From CAZGLR01 sp964526635 (GTDB lineage: Bacteria; Zixibacteria; MSB-5A5; GN15; JAAZOE01), in contig CAZGLR010000100.1 of NCBI GenBank assembly GCA_964526635.1, forward strand, positions 1-12,379: DNA of 12,379 nt, given 5' to 3'. Each line of letters opens with the position of its first letter. The first letter of the stretch is position 1. The notes under the pieces are model-generated. The model saw only the letters and a program-made list of their open reading frames with translations. It searched no databases and was not told where the DNA came from. Positions 7,266-12,379 of the stretch are shown here, in pieces. The position numbers were made by a program, and so were the translations under genes.

Positions 7266-7805
7266 TTATTCCGGCCTCCGGGCGTCGGATTCGAACAGCC
7301 CGTCAGGGGGGTCTATAATAATCTCTTTTTTGCCAATGTCAATACTGATGATGAAGCGATCGACCGCCGGCAACAGAACCGTGCCGTATGTTTCCGATTC
7401 AATCTGATACAAATCCCCGCCCGGATAAAACAGGACTTCGGTCAGGACACCATAGTCTGTATTGTCTTTTCCAATAACCCGGCAGCCGACAAGGTCGAAT
7501 TGATAGTAATGGCCTTCGGGTAATTCGCGGGCCAGGTCGATCGGAATTTCTACCGACTGAGTGGCGAGTTCTGCAGCATCTTCGCGGCTGTCGATTCCCT
7601 CCAGTTTTACCACCGGCCGTCCCCCGATAAGCTTCACGTCCTCGATAAGGATGCGTTTCCGGGCCGTACCTGAGACGATAAAAATTTCGGTGAGGTCCAG
7701 AAATCGAGCGGGATCGTCGGTGGCTGGTGTGATATAAATCTCTCCGGAAACGCTGCGGGGCCGGCCAAACCGGCCCACAACTATGTACTCCGGTCTTCCT
7801 CCCAT
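7266..7805 (-). CDS. rimM: Ribosome maturation factor RimM
   Basis: RimM binds S19 and helps process the 30S head during 16S rRNA maturation. The 179-aa protein has the RimM N-terminal beta-barrel, opening VVGRFGRPRSVSGEI (residues 9-23). The C-terminal PRC-barrel has EGHYYQFDLVGC (97-108) and the late LLPAVDRFI ... PPDGL (144-170). In the opening motif the usual Pro-His-Gly after Gly-Lys/Arg is replaced by Pro-Arg-Ser, a modest divergence. The ATG immediately follows the khpA stop codon (TAA then ATG, no gap). This suggests translational coupling; the only purine-rich help is a GGA inside the khpA end. Confidence 0.93.
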   Translation of the reverse strand: MGGRPEYIVVGRFGRPRSVSGEIYITPATDDPARFLDLTEIFIVSGTARKRILIEDVKLIGGRPVVKLEGIDSREDAAELATQSVEIPIDLARELPEGHYYQFDLVGCRVIGKDNTDYGVLTEVLFYPGGDLYQIESETYGTVLLPAVDRFIISIDIGKKEIIIDPPDGLFESDARRPE

Positions 7806-8036
7806 TTATTCCAAAATTTCGAGCACTGCCCGTTTACCCTTTTTGGCCGAGATGGCGGCAATCAGGGTGCGAATCGACTTGGCCGTCTGGCCGTGTTTTC
7901 CGATTACCTTTCCGAGGTCACCTTCGCCCACGTGTAACTCATAAACGGTCGTCCGTTCGCCTTGTACTTCAGTCAAATTAACCTGATCTGGGTGGTCAAC
8001 CAGCGCCTTCACGATAGTCTCGATGAATTCCTTCAT
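7806..8036 (-). CDS. khpA: KH-domain RNA-binding protein KhpA
   Basis: KhpA is a small single-KH-domain protein (76 aa, normal length) that binds RNA. In Gram-positive species it pairs with KhpB and affects cell elongation and post-transcriptional control. The KH core is visible as ELHVGEGDLGKVIGKHGQTAKSIRTL (written here in parts: GKVIGKHG at 42-49, TAKSIRTL at 51-58), with the GxxG loop GKHG at 46-49. The start ATG has a good AAAGGAG (8049-8043) 6 nt upstream. The gene lies 65 bp after rpsP and directly abuts rimM. This is the standard location of ylqC/khpA in this operon. No khpB (jag) gene is in the window. Confidence 0.93.
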   Translation of the reverse strand: MKEFIETIVKALVDHPDQVNLTEVQGERTTVYELHVGEGDLGKVIGKHGQTAKSIRTLIAAISAKKGKRAVLEILE

Positions 8037-8101
8037 TCAGAACTCCTTTCCGGTAGTCGAATCAGTATAATCTACGCGTCTGAGGTGGATAATTCTGGCT
8101 G

Positions 8102-8449
8102 CTATTCTTCTTTTTTCTTCTCTTTTTTCTTCTTCGGACGTTCTGTCAGCTCTGTTCTAACTTCCATTCCGGCAACATCTTCCCCAGCCTTCTTCGCGTC
8201 GTATTTGGCCTGCAGGCCAATTTGCCGGAAGATTGCGGCAACAGTCTCTGAGGGCTGGGCGCCATCGTCAAGCCATTTGAAGATTCTGTCTTCATGGACG
8301 ACAATTTTGGCCGGTTTCTCAATCGGATTATACTGGCCCAGGGCTTCCAGAGCCGGGCCGCTGACAGGTTCGCGGGAATCGATAGCAACAATCCGGTAAA
8401 AGGGTCGTTTTTTAGTTCCCATCCGTTTCAGTCTGATTTTCGTGGCCAA
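8102..8449 (-). CDS. rpsP: Small ribosomal subunit protein bS16
   Basis: bS16 is an early-binding 30S protein needed for 16S folding. The 115-aa product has the family opening TKIRLKRMGTKKRPFYRIV at 3-21 and the conserved ALEALGQYNP at 33-42. The DRIFKWLDDGAQPSETV segment follows at 54-70. The C-terminus is extended by a highly charged Lys/Glu tail (KKKKEKKKEE at 106-115). The start is a TTG at 8449, placed 9 nt after an AAAGGA (8464-8459). No ATG or GTG lies upstream in a sensible position, and the next Met (residue 10) would remove a conserved strand. It lies 19 bp downstream of ffh. Confidence 0.94.
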   Translation of the reverse strand: MATKIRLKRMGTKKRPFYRIVAIDSREPVSGPALEALGQYNPIEKPAKIVVHEDRIFKWLDDGAQPSETVAAIFRQIGLQAKYDAKKAGEDVAGMEVRTELTERPKKKKEKKKEE

Positions 8450-8468
8450 TCTGAATGTTCCTTTCTTC

Positions 8469-9791
8469 TTAGAATTGCATGAGATCTTTCGGTAACCCTT
8501 TGAATTTCATCTTCTGCATGCTCTTGAGCATTTTCTTCATCTGGGCAAACTGGCGAAGCATGCGGTTGAGATCCTGTACGGTTGTCCCCGATCCGGCGGA
8601 AATTCGTTTGCGCCGGGAACCATTTATAATCTGAGGATTTTGACGTTCCTGCGGTGTCATCGACAAAATCATGGCTTCAATGCGGCCCATCGCTTTGGGG
8701 TCGATTTGCACCCCCTTGAGCGCCTTCCCGACCCCGGGAATCATCCCCAGCAGGGAATCGAGAGGACCCATTTTCTTGAGCTGCTGCATCTGGCTGTAAA
8801 AATCCTCGAGCGTAAACTGCTGTTTACGGATTTTTTTCTCGAGCTTTTCGGCTTCCTTGAGATCGACCGATTCCTGGGCTTTCTCGACCAGTGAGACAAT
8901 ATCGCCCATGCCGAGAATCCGAGAGGCCAGACGGTCCGGATGAAATTCCTCCAGATCAGTCATTTTCTCACCGATCCCGACCAGCTTGATCGGGCAGCCG
9001 GTTACTTCGCGAATCGACAGCGCCGCCCCGCCACGGGCATCACCATCCATCTTGGACAGAACCACGCCGGTAATGCCAAGCGTTTCGTTGAACTGCCCGG
9101 CGACATTGACCGCATCCTGACCGGTCATAGCATCGGCCACCAGAAGAATTTCCTCCGGCTCGACCAGTTTCTTGATATCGGCAAGCTCATCCATCAATTC
9201 TTCGTCGATATGCAGCCGGCCGGCCGTATCGAGGATGATCAGGTCGATAAAATCTTTTTTCGCAGTGTTGATGGCGTTCCGGCAGATATCACGGGGATCA
9301 GCCTGACCCATCTCAAAAACCGGAACATCGATCTGCCGGCCGAGTGTCTGCAACTGCTGGATCGCGGCGGGACGATATGGATCAGCGGCCACCAGCAGGA
9401 CCTTTTTATTCTTTTTCTTGTAACGGAGTCCCAGCTTGGCGCTCAGGGTAGTTTTACCGGATCCCTGGAGACCACAGATCATGATTATTGACGGAGGACG
9501 GTCGGAGACACGGACCGGGACACCCTCGCGCCCCAGCAGTTCGATCAGCTTTTCATGGACAATCTTGACAACCTGCTGACCCGGTTCTACCGAACGCAGC
9601 GTGGCAACGCCGATTGCCTCATCCTGGACATTTTTGATGAAATCACGGGCGACTTTGTAATTGACATCAGCCTCAAGCAAACTGCGGCGGACTTCCTTGA
9701 GCGCATCCGTGATGTTCTCTTCGGTAAGCGAACCCTTCCCGCGCAGCTTTTTGAATGTCGCTTCGAGTTTTTCTGTCAGATTGTCAAACAT
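8469..9791 (-). CDS. ffh: Signal recognition particle protein Ffh (SRP54)
   Basis: Ffh is the GTPase of the bacterial signal recognition particle. It binds 4.5S RNA and signal sequences of nascent membrane proteins and docks with FtsY. The 440-aa protein has a helical N domain (1-95). The G domain carries the P-loop GLQGSGKTT at 107-115, DPYRPAA at 137-143, DTAGR at 188-192 and SKMDGDARGG at 246-255. The M domain is rich in methionine and holds the SRP-RNA-binding stretch GSRRKRISAGSGTTVQDLNR at 391-410. Nothing is missing, and the length is normal. It is the first gene of the operon and lies 19 bp before rpsP. The ribosome site is weak: GGAG is about 13 nt from the ATG. No ffs (4.5S RNA) gene was recognised in the window. 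Confidence 0.96.
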   Translation of the reverse strand: MFDNLTEKLEATFKKLRGKGSLTEENITDALKEVRRSLLEADVNYKVARDFIKNVQDEAIGVATLRSVEPGQQVVKIVHEKLIELLGREGVPVRVSDRPPSIIMICGLQGSGKTTLSAKLGLRYKKKNKKVLLVAADPYRPAAIQQLQTLGRQIDVPVFEMGQADPRDICRNAINTAKKDFIDLIILDTAGRLHIDEELMDELADIKKLVEPEEILLVADAMTGQDAVNVAGQFNETLGITGVVLSKMDGDARGGAALSIREVTGCPIKLVGIGEKMTDLEEFHPDRLASRILGMGDIVSLVEKAQESVDLKEAEKLEKKIRKQQFTLEDFYSQMQQLKKMGPLDSLLGMIPGVGKALKGVQIDPKAMGRIEAMILSMTPQERQNPQIINGSRRKRISAGSGTTVQDLNRMLRQFAQMKKMLKSMQKMKFKGLPKDLMQF

Positions 9792-9911
9792 GACCGATAG
9801 TAAGCTCCGTTATAGGTCGCGACAGCGATCCAAATAAACCGTCTCAGTCTCAACCGAACCCTGTTAACCGGCATCGGAAGTATTACGTAACTCCAAGAGC
9901 CATAGCCCTGT

Positions 9912-9939
9912 AATATATTTGATATCGGTCAAATTGCAA
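9912..9939 (-). promoter_or_regulatory. Probable promoter of the ffh operon
   Basis: On the minus strand, TTGCAA (9939-9934) and TATATT (9917-9912) are separated by 16 bp. Transcription would begin near 9905, giving a leader of about 110 nt before ffh. I see no clear hairpin or protein-binding fold in that leader. The match is reasonable but not perfect. Confidence 0.5.
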
Positions 9940-10055
9940 GCCTTTTTCAGGCGGACCATAGTCATGGATTTGGCCGCGATAATACTCTCCCTGAGATTCG
10001 GCGTTTTTCGGGAAAATCCTTGCTGTTTATACATTTATCACGTAGAGTCTGGTGT

Positions 10056-10802
10056 ATGACATTCCGCCAGAGAATTCTATCAAAGACCCAGCCGGCTATT
10101 ATCGCCCATCGCGGAACCGGGCATCGACGGGCGAACTCACGGGTTATCGAAAATACCCTCGACGCCTTCAATGCCGCCATCACTGTCGGGGCCAATGCCG
10201 TCGAATGTGATGTTCGCCGAACATCCGATGGTCAACTTGTTGTCCACCATGACCCGGCTATTAAAGGCTCCAAAATCCTGCTCAGGGATATGACCCTGCA
10301 TCAAGCCATCGAAGCGGCCGAGATGCGGCGCTATGAGTTGCTTACTCTCGAAGATATGCTGATTCAGCTTTGCGGAAAAATCAGTTTTGATATTGAGTTA
10401 AAAGAGGACGGCCTCGAGGCCGATGCTGCCGCCTTGATCAATAAGTATTGCCCGATCGAGGATGTCATCCTGAAGTCGTTTTATGATACCGTCGTCGGCA
10501 AAATCAAGCAACTTGCGCCGGAACTGACAGTGGGGCTGTTGATCGGGTTGTCATCGCCGATGCGGCGACGGCGACGGCGCCATTTTCCGATTTACCGTGC
10601 CCGTCGCTGCAATGCCGACTTTATCGCACCGCACTGGCGGCTAATGCGGTTTCCGGTATATCGACGACTTTTAACATCGGAATGGCCGGTGGTGGTCTGG
10701 ACAGTCAATCATGTCCGTCTGGCCCGACGCCTTCTCCGGGCTGGCGCGACGGCCCTGGTCACCGATTTTCCTGATCATCTCCTGCCCTTGACGAGGGCGT
10801 AA
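10056..10802 (+). CDS. Glycerophosphodiester phosphodiesterase family protein
   Basis: This family hydrolyses glycerophosphodiesters to glycerol-3-phosphate and an alcohol. The 248-aa protein has the TIM-barrel GDPD signatures: IAHRG at 16-20, ENTLDAF at 32-38, ECDVRRTSDG at 50-59 (Glu50 and Asp52 as metal ligands), the catalytic His64 in VVHHDP, and FDIELK at 111-116. The terminal TDFPD is at 236-240. There is no signal peptide, so a cytosolic location is likely. The ATG at 10056 is preferred over an upstream TTG (10020) because the protein then begins just before the barrel; the ribosome site is poor either way. A run of six arginines (170-175) comes from a short CGGCGA-type repeat and is unusual within the barrel. 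It is divergent from ffh. A small hairpin right after the stop (10801-10817) is a weak terminator candidate. Confidence 0.87.
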   Translation: MTFRQRILSKTQPAIIAHRGTGHRRANSRVIENTLDAFNAAITVGANAVECDVRRTSDGQLVVHHDPAIKGSKILLRDMTLHQAIEAAEMRRYELLTLEDMLIQLCGKISFDIELKEDGLEADAAALINKYCPIEDVILKSFYDTVVGKIKQLAPELTVGLLIGLSSPMRRRRRRHFPIYRARRCNADFIAPHWRLMRFPVYRRLLTSEWPVVVWTVNHVRLARRLLRAGATALVTDFPDHLLPLTRA

Positions 10803-10973
10803 AGCGGGAATCGCTTTTATTGCTTCGCAAAAGGCGGACCACCATTCATCGATGATAAATTAATCCGGAAGCTATACAATATTCTCTCCATCAGAAACCA
10901 CGCCAAAGTCCATTGCATACAGCGACCGCTTTTACTTCATATTCCAAACTCAGCACATCACTTCTGCCATTCT

Positions 10974-11438
10974 CTATTTTAATGGCACACACAACTTGGT
11001 CTGCAGTTCTTCCTCGGGCGTTTCCTCGGGATCGTTGAGATAAATCTCAAGGCAGCCGGCATCGCCCACCTCGCGGCCGGTTGGGGGTATCAAATCATGG
11101 AACATTTTCTGATATGATTCCGCCATTTTGCCATAGGGCCCGACATGGGTATAGACAGCATAATCACCGCCGGGGATAGTGTCTGCGCGGAAATCATCAC
11201 CTTCAGGAGTAACATCCTGAGTGAGTGTTATGCAGGCGTCGTAGCGAAGTTTCTCAGCCGGGACAGCCTGGGGATCATCGTATGATACTCCGACAAACAG
11301 TGTTCCGGAGCCGATCAAGCCCTTTTTCCCCGCCCAGACAAACAGCTTTTTCCAGGCCGGATGGCATTCTTCATATGGTCCCGTGTGGCGCACTGCCAGG
11401 ACTTTGAGATCGGGCAGTGATTCAATTGTCAGACTCAT
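10974..11438 (-). CDS. GyrI-like small-molecule-binding domain protein (SbmC/AraC effector-binding fold)
   Basis: This is a standalone GyrI-like protein of 154 aa, about the size of E. coli SbmC/GyrI, with no helix-turn-helix domain. The fold is a duplicated beta-alpha-beta-beta unit seen in the effector domains of BmrR and Rob and in the gyrase inhibitor GyrI. Family marks are VRHTGPYEE at 16-24, SYDDP at 52-56, KLRYDACITL at 63-72, PGGDYAVYTHVGPYG at 89-103, CLEIYLNDP at 129-137 and the terminal VPLK. Glu131 sits where relatives have a conserved ligand-pocket glutamate. The ATG is supported by GAGG 6 nt upstream. The gene is divergent from the cupin_5 gene. It could bind a small molecule, bind another protein or inhibit gyrase; the sequence does not decide among these. 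Confidence 0.85.
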   Translation of the reverse strand: MSLTIESLPDLKVLAVRHTGPYEECHPAWKKLFVWAGKKGLIGSGTLFVGVSYDDPQAVPAEKLRYDACITLTQDVTPEGDDFRADTIPGGDYAVYTHVGPYGKMAESYQKMFHDLIPPTGREVGDAGCLEIYLNDPEETPEEELQTKLCVPLK

Positions 11439-11452
11439 AGGTAACCTCGTAT

Positions 11453-11481
11453 TTGAGATGAGCGCCGGTTTTGTATATATT
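11453..11481 (+). promoter_or_regulatory. Probable promoter of the cupin_5 gene
   Basis: TTGAGA (11453-11458) and TATATT (11476-11481) are separated by 17 bp on the plus strand. This predicts a leader of about 53 nt. No equally good match was found on the minus strand of this intergenic segment for the GyrI-like gene. Confidence 0.45.
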
Positions 11482-11540
11482 TACGGAAACGTCGCCGATG
11501 GCGCTATCACTTTGATCGAAATCATAACAGGATGTGATGT

Positions 11541-12041
11541 ATGACGGCCAATGATGTCATTCGAATGCTGGACCTGGAGCCCTTGCCAGCCGAGGGCGGT
11601 TTTTTTAAGGAAATTTACCGCAGCCGGGTGATTATTCCCGAAGATAATCTCGATATGGAATATGATGGTCCGCGGTCGTCGCTGACAGCCATATATTTTC
11701 TGATTACGCCAGAGGCATTTTCGGCGATTCATCGCATACTCTCCGATGAGATCTTCCATTTTTACGCCGGTGATCCGGCCGAGATGCTGCATCTGTTGCC
11801 CGATGGCTCCTCGCGAATTATCACAATCGGTACCGACCTCGAGACAGGCCATCAGCCGCAGGTGATTGTGCCCGCGGGCACCTGGCAGGGGGTGCGGGTA
11901 GTCGAATGGGGACAATGGACGCTCTTGGGCACAACTGTCTCGCCGGGATACGAGCAGCAGGATTTTGAATTGGGCAGCCGTTCGGCCTTGATCGATCAGT
12001 ATCCCTCGCAGCGCGAGATGATCGAGGTCTTGACGAGATAA
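11541..12041 (+). CDS. Cupin_5 (DUF985) family protein
   Basis: This 166-aa protein belongs to the DUF985/cupin_5 family, related to yeast YML079w; its biochemical role is not established. Visible family features are the opening LEPLPAEGGFFKEIYRS at 12-28 and TAIYFLI at 49-55. Others are FSAIHRILSDEIFHFYAGDP at 60-79 (His64, Glu70 and His73 being candidate pocket or metal residues), VPAGTWQ at 110-116 and SPGYEQQDFEL at 134-144. The length fits a full single-domain member. The ATG has an AGGA 8 nt upstream. The gene is divergent from the GyrI-like gene and may share control with it. A 30-bp palindrome (12074-12103) lies shortly after the stop but lacks a T-tract. Confidence 0.9.
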   Translation: MTANDVIRMLDLEPLPAEGGFFKEIYRSRVIIPEDNLDMEYDGPRSSLTAIYFLITPEAFSAIHRILSDEIFHFYAGDPAEMLHLLPDGSSRIITIGTDLETGHQPQVIVPAGTWQGVRVVEWGQWTLLGTTVSPGYEQQDFELGSRSALIDQYPSQREMIEVLTR

Positions 12042-12073
12042 CTGAGAGTTTGCGTTTTAATGAGAATTTAAAT

Positions 12074-12103
12074 GGGGTGGCCCGGGGTTTTGAAGCCGGG
12101 CCA
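12074..12103 (+). repeat. Short palindrome, family C, plus-orientation copy
   Basis: After a GGGG lead, TGGCCCGG (12078-12085) pairs with CCGGGCCA (12096-12103) around a GGTTTTGAAG loop. The loop and flanks match those of 12120-12154, but stem pairs 6 and 8 differ with compensation (C-G for T-A, G-C for C-G). Confidence 0.7.
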
Positions 12104-12119
12104 TATTAGGTCATATTTA

Positions 12120-12154
12120 TCTCTGGCCTGCGTTCAAGGACCGCAGGCCACCCC
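12120..12154 (-). repeat. Short palindrome, family C, minus-orientation copy
   Basis: TGGCCTGC and GCAGGCCA (12124-12131 and 12143-12150) form a perfect 8-bp stem. Read on the minus strand, GGGG leads into the stem and the loop is GGTCCTTGAAC. This is nearly the element at 978-1006, in inverted orientation. Confidence 0.7.
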
Positions 12155-12207
12155 GATCCGACTTTTTTTGTAGCGGCCCGGTATGTGTAACGGCCTGTAA
12201 TCATATT

Positions 12208-12265
12208 GTCAGGATCTCCCTCACTTCGTTCGCGATCCTCGCTTCACTCGGACACGGATCCTGAC
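12208..12265. repeat. 58-bp interrupted palindrome
   Basis: GTCAGGATC (12208-12216) is matched by GATCCTGAC (12257-12265). The 40 bases between contain related, partly self-complementary motifs (TCACTTCG, CGCGATCCTCG, TTCACTCG). There is no open frame or T-tract. Confidence 0.6.
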
Positions 12266-12275
12266 CTACGGTTCC

Positions 12276-12379
12276 AAAATACAATCGGGCGTAGGGGCCG
12301 GGATCACCCGGCCCGTTGAGAGACGGCGCAAACGCTGTCGATTGATTTTGATTTTAGAGCGGGCGAGGGGATCCACGCC
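12276..12379 (-). repeat. Inverted copy of the left-end A-B repeat module
   Basis: Read on the minus strand, CCCTCGCCCG (from 12369) is followed 55 bp later by GGGCCGGG, a 4-nt loop and CCCGGCCC (12314-12295). CTAC and then CGATTGTATTTT follow. At the left end CCCTCGCCCG (242) and GGGCCGGG (297) are also exactly 55 bp apart and are followed by CTACC and CGATTGTAATTT. The window ends inside this copy. Confidence 0.75.

Noticed and set aside
12074..12103. Rho-independent terminator after the cupin_5 gene
   Set aside because: The stem is strong but is followed by ATATTAGG rather than a T-tract, and its loop and flanks match a dispersed repeat family.

Overview
The window is a core-genome segment of an uncultured-looking bacterium of moderate GC. 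It has sigma70-type promoters, Shine-Dalgarno sites and Rho-independent terminators. The conserved operon order ffh-rpsP-khpA-rimM-trmD-rplS, the GyrA sequence and the palindrome-rich intergenic DNA would suit a Gram-negative candidate phylum, perhaps of the FCB group (Zixibacteria-like). That placement is an impression from protein style, not a measurement.

Layout. Positions 2-178 carry the C-terminal end of a 2-Cys peroxiredoxin. Positions 180-1010 are non-coding, with short hairpins and a tandem array of a 171-bp unit (three full copies plus a stub). A consensus promoter at 1172-1200 leads into gyrA (1269-3788), which ends at a strong terminator. A Kef-type cation/proton antiporter (3894-5633) follows on the same strand. 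It converges on, and overlaps by 20 bp, a small GYD-domain gene (5614-5898, minus), which has its own promoter and a GTG start. Upstream of that, also on the minus strand, is the translation operon ffh-rpsP-khpA-rimM-trmD-rplS (9791 down to 6038), with a promoter near 9912-9939 and a terminator at 5988-6015. Divergent from ffh is a glycerophosphodiester phosphodiesterase gene (10056-10802). A standalone GyrI-like gene (10974-11438, minus) and a cupin_5/DUF985 gene (11541-12041, plus) are transcribed divergently. The last 340 bases are again palindrome-rich.

How the genes relate. The operon couples protein targeting (Ffh), ribosome components (S16, L19), 30S maturation (RimM), an RNA-binding KH protein (KhpA) and tRNA m1G37 methylation (TrmD). 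GyrA is the DNA-cleaving gyrase subunit. The GyrI-like protein belongs to a fold family that includes a gyrase inhibitor, but nothing here shows a functional link. The peroxiredoxin and the Kef antiporter could both act in stress defence, but they are separate transcription units.

I see no defence island, prophage, CRISPR array or new multi-gene system. The most unusual signal is in the intergenic DNA. Families of short palindromes keep constant flanks or loops while their stems vary with base-pair compensation. Copies at the two ends of the window lie in the same order but in inverted orientation.
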